A DNA stretch of 64,000 nt from a bacterium (GTDB lineage Bacteria; Armatimonadota; UBA5829), in assembly GCA_021371935.1 (NCBI GenBank), contig JAJFVF010000002.1:1-64000 (forward strand). Reading direction: 5' to 3'. The notes beneath the pieces are model-generated. The model saw only the letters and a program-made list of their open reading frames with translations. It was not told the DNA's origin and did no database searches. Made by a program: the position numbers and the translations under genes. Every line of letters begins with the position of its first letter. Within the stretch, counting starts at the first letter, position 1. Of the stretch, positions 32,032-39,982 are shown piece by piece.

Positions 32032-33204
32032 ATGAAAACACTCTGTCCTAACACAGCCGATTTGGAAAAGGTGATACCCGCATTCAAGCAGCTCGCAGAT
32101 GAGTATGGCCGAGCATGGGGACTTTGCTGCGTGCTTGCGGATTTGCAGGGAAATGTGGTCGCAGGCAGCGTGGCATGCTCCGACAATTGTTCACCATGCA
32201 GAAAAAGAGCCATCGAAGAAGCGCTGCGATGGGGTGAGCCATCTATGCTCCAGTGCCCTGAAGGATATGTGATCTGGGCTGTGCCGGTGATGCACAACTC
32301 AGTCCTTGTCGGCGGGATTGTGGCCGAGAAGGTTGTCGTGGGAGCGCAATCAAAAGACCGAGGCTCTCTTTCACCTGCGGACACACGGCGTGCGGCCTCC
32401 GACCTGCTTAACATGGCCGAAGAGGCCAACCTCACAAACGCGGCTCTGCTTGAACTCAATCGAAATGCTGCCGAGCGTGAGTCTGAGCGTGCCGAAGCGA
32501 TTCACGAACTCAAGGGGCAAAACTATCAATCGATCCGGGATATCTACCTTGTGGAGGAACCCGCGCTTATCGCTGCGATTAAACGCGGCGACAGGCCTTC
32601 CGCACGAGAGATCATAAATCGCATTCTCGTCGGAATTTACTTCTTCGGGCGTGAGAGACCAACCCTGCTTAAAAGTCTTATCCTGGAACTGGTGGTGAAT
32701 ATGTCCAGGAGCGCGGTCGAAGCTGGCGGTGACCCTACCGAACTTTTGGGCACCAACTATTCATCCGTCGCGGACCTTGCTCGGATCGACTCGGAAGAAG
32801 AATTATGCGCATGGCTCGTAGATATGCTCGAAAGGATGATGGACGCTATCAAGTCCAACAGGCAGTATCCCAGCACTGTGCTTTTGGGTGAGGCTATGAA
32901 GTATATGCAGGAGCATCTGAATGAAGAAATCTCGCGCGATGACGTGGCGGAGATTGCATGCCTGTCCCCATCTCACTTCAGCAGGGTCGTTAAGAGCAGC
33001 TTCGGGCACTCCTTTACAGACCTTTTGGCGAGAATGCGGGTGGACAAGGCTCGAGAACTGCTGATACGCACGGAAAAGAGTCTGATTCAAATATGTCTGG
33101 AGTGCGGGTTCAGCGACCAGAGTTACTTCACCAAGGTCTTTCAAAAATATGTGGGCAGGACTCCCGGCGATTACCGGCGCTTTCACAGGTCGTCATTCAG
33201 ATAA
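32032..33204 (+). CDS. PocR-domain AraC-family transcriptional regulator
   Basis: The 390-residue regulator has an N-terminal PocR-type sensor (LCCVLADLQGNVVAGSV, CSDNCSPCRKRAIEEALRWG, YVIWAVPVMHNSVLVGGIV) in which the clustered cysteines are typical. A helical linker of about 100 residues follows, then an AraC HTH pair (about 290-390: SRDDVAEIACLSPSHFSRVV, IQICLECGFSDQSYFTKVFQ, GRTPGDYRRF). PocR sensors are known for 1,2-propanediol regulation and occur beside one-carbon genes. Its position just before the tetrahydrofolate cluster suggests control of that cluster, by inference. The start lacks a good ribosome-binding site; an in-frame ATG at 31963 is the alternative. Confidence 0.85.
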   Translation: MKTLCPNTADLEKVIPAFKQLADEYGRAWGLCCVLADLQGNVVAGSVACSDNCSPCRKRAIEEALRWGEPSMLQCPEGYVIWAVPVMHNSVLVGGIVAEKVVVGAQSKDRGSLSPADTRRAASDLLNMAEEANLTNAALLELNRNAAERESERAEAIHELKGQNYQSIRDIYLVEEPALIAAIKRGDRPSAREIINRILVGIYFFGRERPTLLKSLILELVVNMSRSAVEAGGDPTELLGTNYSSVADLARIDSEEELCAWLVDMLERMMDAIKSNRQYPSTVLLGEAMKYMQEHLNEEISRDDVAEIACLSPSHFSRVVKSSFGHSFTDLLARMRVDKARELLIRTEKSLIQICLECGFSDQSYFTKVFQKYVGRTPGDYRRFHRSSFR

Positions 33205-33222
33205 AACTCAGGGGGACAGGTT

Positions 33223-33756
33223 TTGACGTACGCTATCGAGCTATTCTTGGACCCTGCAGGCGATGCCGCAGTGCAAAGCATATGGCAGCAGATAAAAGAG
33301 GCTGGGATATCCGACTATCTCTCAGACAGCGGCTCCAGACCGCATATAACGCTTGCCGTCTACGATACGCTTGATGTGATTTCATTCAGTAAAAGACTGC
33401 CTGCTTTTGCCCGGAAAATAGAACCGATCAGCATTGTGCTGAGGTCTGCTAGTTCATTTTCAGGCAAATTAACCACTGTTTTCCTATCGCCGGCGGAAAG
33501 TGACAGATTATATTCAGTGCAAGAATATTATTATGAATATTTCGATGATATGCAAACGGCAACTCAGGAGTATTATCTGCCTGTCAACTGGACTGCCCAT
33601 TGTACATTAGCAGTGGACCTGCAAAACAATGTTGTGTCAAAGGTACGGCAGATCACTGAAGCGTTATTACCGATTTCAGCTGCGCTTATGAGCATAGGTA
33701 TAGTTGAGTTTCGTCCTGTGAAGCATCTGTTTTGTTGTGATCTTGGGATGAAATAG
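33223..33756 (+). CDS. 2H phosphoesterase (2'-5' RNA ligase superfamily)
   Basis: This 177-residue protein has two HxT motifs, the hallmark of the LigT-like 2H superfamily: RPHITLAV (His41, Thr43) and AHCTLAVDL (His126, Thr128). The spacing of 85 residues is normal. Such enzymes act on 2',3'-cyclic or 2'-5' phosphodiesters; the actual substrate is unknown. The TTG start at 33223 has an AGGGGG box about 8 bases upstream and lies 18 bases after the PocR/AraC gene, so they are probably cotranscribed. A terminator follows at 33870. Confidence 0.82.
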   Translation: MTYAIELFLDPAGDAAVQSIWQQIKEAGISDYLSDSGSRPHITLAVYDTLDVISFSKRLPAFARKIEPISIVLRSASSFSGKLTTVFLSPAESDRLYSVQEYYYEYFDDMQTATQEYYLPVNWTAHCTLAVDLQNNVVSKVRQITEALLPISAALMSIGIVEFRPVKHLFCCDLGMK

Positions 33757-33869
33757 CACTTGAGGGCACTAGGTTACCAAACAGCACAGCAATACCAGGC
33801 AACCGCACGAGATTGCAAATAATACCGCACGAAAGTGCCTGATATATAAACCGTTGTGTTGTAAAATTC

Positions 33870-33903
33870 GAGGGTAGCAATTAGTAACACCCTCTCCTTT
33901 TTA
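33870..33903 (+). terminator. Terminator after the 2H phosphoesterase gene
   Basis: GAGGGT (33870-33875) pairs with ACCCTC (33889-33894), followed by TCCTTTTTA. It lies 114 bases after the stop codon and directly before a second hairpin. Confidence 0.6.
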
Positions 33904-33933
33904 GATGGCCGCCCAAAAGCGGCCGTCCTTTTT
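33904..33933 (+). terminator. Second terminator-like hairpin before the one-carbon cluster
   Basis: GATGGCCGC (33904-33912) pairs with GCGGCCGTC (33919-33927), one G-T pair included, around a CCAAAA loop, and is followed by CTTTTTAT. It lies only 24 bases ahead of the methyltransferase TTG start. It may simply back up the preceding terminator or act as an attenuator for the cluster. Confidence 0.55.
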
Positions 33934-33956
33934 ATAAAGTTTGCGGAGGTGCAATA

Positions 33957-34781
33957 TTGCTTATAGTAGGCGAAAGGATCAATACATCCAGAAAAATAAA
34001 GGGCGAGGATGTGATAGAGGCGGCGGTTGTAAGCCGTGACGCCGGTTATATCGCGGACCTTGCTAAGAGACAGTTTGAGGCGGGCGCGACATATATAGAT
34101 GTCAATGCCGGAACTTTGACCTCTGGGGAGCCTGAAGCGCTTGAGTGGCTCACAAAAGTTGTAATGGAATCCGTGGATGCGCCGATCTCATTCGATACAC
34201 CAAATGCAGCCGCTTTGGAGCGTGCACTCAAGGTGTATGACATGGGCAAAGGTCAGCCTATGATTAACTCGATCACCGCCGAATCCACTCGCTATAACAA
34301 CATCCTGCCGTTCGTATTGGAATATAAGGCAAAGGTGATTGCCCTCGCTATGGACGATGGCGGCATTCAGCAGGACCCGGCGAAGCGCCTGGCAGTCGCC
34401 AAAAAGCTCATATCCGACCTGACAGGCGCTGGTGTGGCGCTGGATGACATATATGTCGATCCGCTCACATTTCCGATAGGCACCGGCAGCGACGTTGCAG
34501 TGACCATGCTCGATATCATAGACAAACTTCGAGCCGAATATACGGGGGTTCATATAATCGCGGGTCTGAGCAATATCTCGCACGGCATGCCCGCGCGCAA
34601 GCTCCTGAACCAGGCAATGACGGTGCTTTGTATGGGCAAGGGACTGGACGCAGGTATAGTGGACCCGAACGACAGATATCTTATGGCTCTTATCGCTGCG
34701 ACTGAGTCGTTACTCGGTCTGGACGATTATTGCATGAACTATATATCGAAATCGCGCGAAGGAGCCTTTGAAGGGCTGTAA
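33957..34781 (+). CDS. Methyltetrahydrofolate-dependent corrinoid methyltransferase (AcsE-like pterin-binding)
   Basis: The 274-residue TIM barrel belongs to the pterin-binding group that includes AcsE and MetH domain II. These enzymes move the methyl group of 5-methyltetrahydrofolate to a corrinoid protein. Visible motifs: LIVGERINTSRKI, FEAGATYIDVNAG, DAPISFDTPNAAAL, INSITAES, DDIYVDPLTFPIGTG and AGLSNISHGMPARKLLNQA. TTG 33957 is used; GGAGG is 7 bases upstream. It sits 3 bases before metF, so methylene- and methyl-tetrahydrofolate steps are co-expressed. The acceptor corrinoid protein is not in the window. Confidence 0.88.
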   Translation: MLIVGERINTSRKIKGEDVIEAAVVSRDAGYIADLAKRQFEAGATYIDVNAGTLTSGEPEALEWLTKVVMESVDAPISFDTPNAAALERALKVYDMGKGQPMINSITAESTRYNNILPFVLEYKAKVIALAMDDGGIQQDPAKRLAVAKKLISDLTGAGVALDDIYVDPLTFPIGTGSDVAVTMLDIIDKLRAEYTGVHIIAGLSNISHGMPARKLLNQAMTVLCMGKGLDAGIVDPNDRYLMALIAATESLLGLDDYCMNYISKSREGAFEGL

Positions 34782-34784
34782 TTT

Positions 34785-35711
34785 ATGATATCCGGCAGCA
34801 ATCTGGAACAAATCTTATGTGAAGGCCACTTTGCGGTTTGTGGGGAGATGAGCCCTCCGCTCGGAGCGGACAGGTCCGCCATCCTCAAAAAGTGCGGTTA
34901 CTTCAAGGGTTTTGTCGATGCTGTGAACCTCACAGACAACCAGGCTGCCATCGTGCGCATGAGTTCTGCTATCTCCAGCGTGTTTGCAATAGAGGGCGGT
35001 GTCGAGCCTATCATGCAGATGACATGCCGCGACCGTAACCGCCTGGCGCAGCAGTCTGAAATATTGGGGGCGTGCGCTGCCGGGGTAAAGAACATTCTGT
35101 GCCTGACCGGCGACTATATGAGCTTCGGCAACCATCCGGACGCAAAAGGCGTGTTCGACCTCGATTCTGTCCAACTCATTAAAACCTGCGCCATGATGAA
35201 CGAGGGCAGGTTTCTTTCATGCGATGAGATAAAGACTCCACCAAAGATATTCATAGGCGGCGCTGCCAACCCCTTTGCCGAGCCTCTGGAGATGCGGATC
35301 ATCCGCCTGGGCAAGAAGATACGGGCGGGAGCGAATTTTATACAGACCCAGCCTGTCTTCGACTTTCCCAAATTCGTGCGGTGGATGCAGGCTGTGCGTG
35401 ATGAGGGATATGATCAGAATGTATATATTCTTGCGGGTGTGATGCCGGTGAAGTCGATAAAAGCTCTGGAGCATATGCGCGACAATGTGCCGGGTATGAG
35501 CATAGCGGATGAATATTTTTCGCGAATGAGGTCCACAGATGATCCGAAAGAAGAAGGCGCGGCCATCTGCGTAGAGACGATCAAGCGGATTAAGGAGATA
35601 CCCGGTGTCAGCGGGGTACACATTATGCCTGTAATGTGGGAATCGATCACACCGAGAATAGTCGAAGAGGCGGGTCTGCTTCCAAGACCGGAGTCAGGTG
35701 ACATAAATTGA
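34785..35711 (+). CDS. metF: Methylenetetrahydrofolate reductase
   Basis: The 308-residue flavoprotein barrel reduces 5,10-methylene- to 5-methyl-tetrahydrofolate. Matching features are FAVCGEMSPPLGADRSAI, VDAVNLTDNQAAIVRMSS, PIMQMTCRDRNRLAQQSEIL, NILCLTGDYMSFG, ANFIQTQPVFDFPKFVRWM and VMPVKSIKALEHM. It overlaps the next gene, a MetV-like zinc protein, by 4 bases. MetF with a MetV partner is the arrangement found in acetogens and other Wood-Ljungdahl organisms, where MetV helps deliver electrons. Confidence 0.93.
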   Translation: MISGSNLEQILCEGHFAVCGEMSPPLGADRSAILKKCGYFKGFVDAVNLTDNQAAIVRMSSAISSVFAIEGGVEPIMQMTCRDRNRLAQQSEILGACAAGVKNILCLTGDYMSFGNHPDAKGVFDLDSVQLIKTCAMMNEGRFLSCDEIKTPPKIFIGGAANPFAEPLEMRIIRLGKKIRAGANFIQTQPVFDFPKFVRWMQAVRDEGYDQNVYILAGVMPVKSIKALEHMRDNVPGMSIADEYFSRMRSTDDPKEEGAAICVETIKRIKEIPGVSGVHIMPVMWESITPRIVEEAGLLPRPESGDIN

Positions 35712-36145
35712 GCAAACTCAGCGAGAGTGTTGGAAATTTCGTTCTCAGGCATTCGGCTCTCCATAAATGTGCGCTTTTTGCCGAGAACTGTATTAAGAAG
35801 CCTGTATTCGGCTGCCAGGACTGCGGACAGTGCGTGCTGGGCTATGACGGCTTTACATGCCCTATGCGCTGTCCGAAGCAGATCAGAAACGGCCCATGCG
35901 GAAGCACTCGCGCAGACGGACACTGTGAAGTTTATCCAGAGCGATACTGCGTCTGGTGGCTGATATATCAGCGATCTAAAAAACTGGGTATGACGGGGAA
36001 GCTGAGAAAATACCACGTGCCGGTCGACCGCAGGCTGGAGCACACCAGTGCATGGATGAACATGTTCGCGGGCAAGATATTGCCCATATCGCTGTGCAAA
36101 GACCTCAAGAAGGGCGAAGACGACGAGATAGAGAAGAAAAAGTAG
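35708..36145 (+). CDS. metV: MetV-like cysteine-rich partner of methylenetetrahydrofolate reductase
   Basis: The 145-residue protein matches the methylenetetrahydrofolate-reductase C-terminal family (MetV-like). It has a dense cysteine pattern: FGCQDCGQCVLGYDGFTCPM, RCPKQIRNGPCGSTRADGHC, PERYCVWWLIY. These probably bind zinc or iron-sulfur and form part of the electron path to MetF. The TTG start overlaps the metF stop codon (TTGA), a coupled arrangement. The C-terminal KKGEDDEIEKKK is a charged tail. Confidence 0.82.
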   Translation: MSKLSESVGNFVLRHSALHKCALFAENCIKKPVFGCQDCGQCVLGYDGFTCPMRCPKQIRNGPCGSTRADGHCEVYPERYCVWWLIYQRSKKLGMTGKLRKYHVPVDRRLEHTSAWMNMFAGKILPISLCKDLKKGEDDEIEKKK

Positions 36146-36176
36146 TTGGCAATACTTGACGGAGAACTGGCAGCAT

Positions 36177-37013
36177 ATGTCTACAAAACCTGTGAAGTTA
36201 GCCGATTTGGATGAACTAAATACACAAGTGCTTGACGCAGTTTTGGGTAAAGTCAAGGCGCATGAAATATATGGATCGATATATAAAGAGATCAGGCGAG
36301 CCAGATCGAGACTGAATGTTGATAGAGAAATACAGCTTCGGCTGATGATGGCACGCCTTGAATTCTTCGGAAAGCACAAAATACGCAGCGAGAGACAATG
36401 CCGTGCAGTTCTGAAAAAACAGCCGGAATCCGTCGATGCAATGCATGTAATGGCGAGTATAGCGTTTGCAAGAAGAGACTCAGCAGACGCAATTCAATGG
36501 TTGGAGGCTGCTAGGCAAATATCTGAACGGCGAGGCGACTTTGTAGGTCAACTGGAAGCTCTGGACAAAATGATATTTGCCGCTGACACTGTTGACATAG
36601 CAGCAATATTTCGCCAAATGCAGGAACTCTTGAATGTAGAAAAAGAGGTAGATGCGTCTCAGACATCGGGTGCTCAATGGCTCTTGATGAACGGCAGAGG
36701 GACGGAGGCTCTTGGTTATCTTGAGGATCTGCTCAGGCACATACTTAAAAGAAACAATGCACTAAAGAAAAGCCGGACATATGGATACCTGATACGAGTT
36801 GTACAGTCACTTGTGGCAGTGTATTGCCAACATGGCCTGACTTTCGATGAGGCACGTGCAAAAGTCGAAGAGTTTCGCGAGTTGTATCTGAATGATGATC
36901 CGAGACAATACTTTGATCGTGCCGCCGAGTATGCATTCAGTCCAAATCATTATATACCTGATCCCGAGACATTTGGAATAAAGCCTAATTGGTTTGAGAA
37001 GAAACAAGCCTAA
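36177..37013 (+). CDS. TPR-like protein of unknown function in the folate cluster
   Basis: This 278-residue all-helical protein lacks a signal peptide. Helical repeats reminiscent of TPRs are visible (ECRAVLKKQP-type segments near CRAVLKKQPESVDAMHVMAS, FARRDSADAIQWLEAARQIS), and the C-terminal half is unique (YFDRAAEYAFSPNHYIPDP). Its base composition is somewhat more AT-rich than its neighbours. It sits between metV-like and fhs genes with short gaps and is presumably cotranscribed, but nothing in it suggests a role in folate chemistry. ATG 36177 is preferred over TTG 36156. Confidence 0.65.
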   Translation: MSTKPVKLADLDELNTQVLDAVLGKVKAHEIYGSIYKEIRRARSRLNVDREIQLRLMMARLEFFGKHKIRSERQCRAVLKKQPESVDAMHVMASIAFARRDSADAIQWLEAARQISERRGDFVGQLEALDKMIFAADTVDIAAIFRQMQELLNVEKEVDASQTSGAQWLLMNGRGTEALGYLEDLLRHILKRNNALKKSRTYGYLIRVVQSLVAVYCQHGLTFDEARAKVEEFRELYLNDDPRQYFDRAAEYAFSPNHYIPDPETFGIKPNWFEKKQA

Positions 37014-37031
37014 GACATTGGAGAATCTTTT

Positions 37032-38699
37032 ATGTTATCCGACGTTGAAATAGCTCAGCAGGCCAAGCCTGACCATATAAGAAATATTGCCGCCGGTCTG
37101 GGACTTACCGAAGATGACCTGCTCTTTTATGGCAAAGACAAGGCGAAAATCTCGCTGGACGTGATGGACAGGCTCTCCGGCAAACCTGACGGTAAGCTCA
37201 TACTTGTCACAGCGATCACCCCTACCCCTGCAGGTGAGGGAAAGACCACCACGACTGTCGGTCTGGGGGATGCGCTGAGGAAACTGGGCAAGTCCACCTG
37301 CATAGCGATACGCGAACCCTCCCTTGGACCATGTTTTGGTATTAAAGGCGGGGCGGCGGGCGGCGGTTACGCTCAGGTTATCCCCATGGCGGATATCAAT
37401 CTGCACTTTACCGGAGACTTTCATGCCGTCACCACCGCGCACAACCTTTTGGCTGCGATGCTCGATAACAACATTCACCAGGGCAATGCGCTGGATATAG
37501 ACATACACTCGATCACATGGAAGCGAGTGATGGATATGAACGACCGCGCGCTGCGTGAGATCGTGATCGGCCTGGGCGGCAAAGCAAACGGCACCCCCAG
37601 GCAATCTGGTTTCGATATCACTACCGCATCAGAAATTATGGCTCTGCTGTGTCTCGCTACGGATCGCGAAGACCTGGAAAACAGGCTTGCTAATATTGTT
37701 GTCGGGTTCAACAAATCCGGGATGCCCATTACCGCAAAAGACCTTAACACGAGCGGCGCGATGGCTGTGGTGCTCAAAGACGCGATTCTGCCTAATCTGG
37801 TCCAGACTCTGGAGCATACGCCCGCGTTTGTCCACGGCGGTCCGTTCGGCAATATTGCGCACGGATGCAACTCGATCATTGCAACGAAGATGGCTCTGAA
37901 GCTGGCGGATTATGTGGTGACGGAGGCAGGATTCGGTTCTGACCTTGGAGCTGAAAAGTTTTTCAACATCAAGTGCCGTGCAGCGGGACTAAAGCCGATG
38001 ACTGCGGTGGTGGTGGCTACTATTCGTGCGCTGAAGATGCACGGGGGCGTGGCTATTGCCGACCTTGCACAAAGCAATCCGTCCGCCGTGGAGTATGGGA
38101 TCGAAAACCTCAAAAAGCACATCGAGAATGTCAGAAGCGCGGGTCTGGAGCCGATTGTCGCGATCAACAAGTTCCCTTCGGACTCAAGTGAGGAGATCGA
38201 GGTGTTATCGGCGTACTGCGGCAAGATGGGAGTCAAGTGGGCACTCTCGGATGTCTGGGCAAAGGGTGGCGAAGGCGGCATCGAACTTGCCGAGTTAGTT
38301 CTCAAGGCATGCGACGGCAAAAGTAATTTCCACCCGACATACTCGACAGACCAGCCGATAAAAGACAAAGTGGACCAGATCGCCAAGCTCTTTTACGGTG
38401 CGGACGGAGCCGATTACCTGCCCGCTGCAAATACTCACATCAAACAGATCGAATCGCTTGGTTTCGGCAAGCTGCCTATCTGCATCGCAAAAACTCAAAG
38501 CTCTCTCTCGGACGACCCCAAAAAGATCAACCGTCCCACAGGTTATAAAATTTGCGTCCGTGATGCAAAAGTGAGCGCAGGCGCTGGGTTTATAGTTATC
38601 TATGCAGGCAGCATCATGACCATGCCCGGGCTGCCGAAAAACCCGGCAGCCGAAAAGATAGGCATGAATGCCGACGGAGAGATATACGGGCTGTTTTGA
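37032..38699 (+). CDS. fhs: Formate-tetrahydrofolate ligase
   Basis: This 555-residue enzyme makes 10-formyltetrahydrofolate from formate, ATP and tetrahydrofolate. The ATP loop [20 protein letters not shown] is intact, and the family signatures [20 protein letters not shown] and [16 protein letters not shown] are present, as is the C-terminal [17 protein letters not shown]. Length is normal. GGAG lies upstream of the ATG. It is the last gene of the plus-strand one-carbon cluster; its final 100 bases overlap the convergent UroD-type gene. Confidence 0.97.
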   Translation: MLSDVEIAQQAKPDHIRNIAAGLGLTEDDLLFYGKDKAKISLDVMDRLSGKPDGKLILVTAITPTPAGEGKTTTTVGLGDALRKLGKSTCIAIREPSLGPCFGIKGGAAGGGYAQVIPMADINLHFTGDFHAVTTAHNLLAAMLDNNIHQGNALDIDIHSITWKRVMDMNDRALREIVIGLGGKANGTPRQSGFDITTASEIMALLCLATDREDLENRLANIVVGFNKSGMPITAKDLNTSGAMAVVLKDAILPNLVQTLEHTPAFVHGGPFGNIAHGCNSIIATKMALKLADYVVTEAGFGSDLGAEKFFNIKCRAAGLKPMTAVVVATIRALKMHGGVAIADLAQSNPSAVEYGIENLKKHIENVRSAGLEPIVAINKFPSDSSEEIEVLSAYCGKMGVKWALSDVWAKGGEGGIELAELVLKACDGKSNFHPTYSTDQPIKDKVDQIAKLFYGADGADYLPAANTHIKQIESLGFGKLPICIAKTQSSLSDDPKKINRPTGYKICVRDAKVSAGAGFIVIYAGSIMTMPGLPKNPAAEKIGMNADGEIYGLF

Positions 38700-39793
38700 A
38701 GTCTGAATCCGCCGGCATCCGGTCGACTCTCCGTAACCGCGCGCTCAAACGACTTTAGATTCTCAATACTTGTGCCGGGTGGTATATCGCAGCCCGAAGA
38801 AATGATATATCTGCTGCAGCCTGTCATTCTTTCGAGCAGCGCAGTTGTCTCACGCTGCACTTTCTCTGCATCTGCACGCAGAAAGACTTCGGTTGGGTCC
38901 AGATTGCCCATCAATACAACGTCATCGGGTATACGCGGGTAAATCTCGAATGGGTCGCATACGGACCCGATGTGCAGAGCTTCGATTCCCGTTGCGCAGA
39001 GGCTCTCTATCAGGTGATCGATATTGCCGCAGTTGTGAAGTGACGGCGTTTTGCCCCGCTGCTTGATTACACCTGCCAACTCCTTTATATATGCATTTGA
39101 AAACTCGTTTGCATCATCTTCGCGGAGCATCCCCGAAGCCGGTTCCAGGATCATTACTCCGTCCGCGCCCGCATCGATCAATGCGTTTATCTGCTGCTTG
39201 AGCAGTTTATCGGCTTTTTTGAGTGCTGCATGGACTGTCTCCGGCTCCAGCTTTATTGCTATAGCGACTTCGGTCATGCCCATAAGCCTGCCCGCAATGG
39301 AGAACGGTCCCAACACATACGCCCATAATATCTTACCGGGAAATGCCCTTCGGAAAGCTGCGCATGTCTCGATGGAGACATTCAATCTGTTGCCCTTGCC
39401 GATCCCCGGGATTACCAACGAATCCGCATCGGCCCTGGTCTCTACCGATATCCCATCAATTGTGGGCATTTCGTCCCTGTCCCAACTCATTTTGCCGCCT
39501 AGAGCCTCGGTCTCGACTGTAAGGTCCATCATAGGAAAGATGATATCGAAATCCACGGCATTGTTGAGAGCGATCAGTGTCTCGATCTGTTTGGAGCTTT
39601 CGCGCAGATTCTCGGCCAGGCTCGTGCCGGTAAGCTCAAGCCCCGGAAAACCAACAAGCGGAGCCGTCAGCATTCTGCCTGCGCCGGTTACATATTCACA
39701 AAACATTTCCTGAAAAACCTCTGCTGTGCCCGGTGATATTCCGAGCGTCCGTTGCTTACAATTTGTATTATAACCACAGGCAGGTCTATTCAC
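38600..39793 (-). CDS. Uroporphyrinogen decarboxylase-family methyltransferase (MtaA/CmuA-like)
   Basis: This 397-residue UroD-fold protein has the zinc-thiol motif of methylcobamide methyltransferases: HNCG (His-x-Cys) in [13 protein letters not shown] and a distal cysteine in [19 protein letters not shown]. Other family features are [16 protein letters not shown] and [13 protein letters not shown]. It probably moves methyl groups between a corrinoid and a thiol rather than making haem, fitting the tetrahydrofolate cluster beside it. The last about 33 residues are encoded on the strand opposite the fhs 3' end and look like read-through rather than conserved protein. The start is uncertain: GTG 39793 or a later codon. 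Confidence 0.8.
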   Translation of the reverse strand: MNRPACGYNTNCKQRTLGISPGTAEVFQEMFCEYVTGAGRMLTAPLVGFPGLELTGTSLAENLRESSKQIETLIALNNAVDFDIIFPMMDLTVETEALGGKMSWDRDEMPTIDGISVETRADADSLVIPGIGKGNRLNVSIETCAAFRRAFPGKILWAYVLGPFSIAGRLMGMTEVAIAIKLEPETVHAALKKADKLLKQQINALIDAGADGVMILEPASGMLREDDANEFSNAYIKELAGVIKQRGKTPSLHNCGNIDHLIESLCATGIEALHIGSVCDPFEIYPRIPDDVVLMGNLDPTEVFLRADAEKVQRETTALLERMTGCSRYIISSGCDIPPGTSIENLKSFERAVTESRPDAGGFRLQNSPYISPSAFMPIFSAAGFFGSPGMVMMLPA

Positions 39794-39982
39794 AATAGTT
39801 TCGCGACACTTTGCTACGAAGTTACAAACAGCACAAAATTACAATAAATGTGCATAAAACGCACCGAAATTACCAGCAGAGCACGAGACTACCATATGAA
39901 TCGCATGAGGCAGCGCAGTTGGCTCTAACGGCTGATCTAGGCCATTGGAGCTGGAGAATATATGAAGCAGACAGGAAGAGGG

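Noticed and set aside
35414-36379. 321-codon frame opposite metF and the metV-like gene
   Set aside because: Antisense to two conserved genes and without family features.
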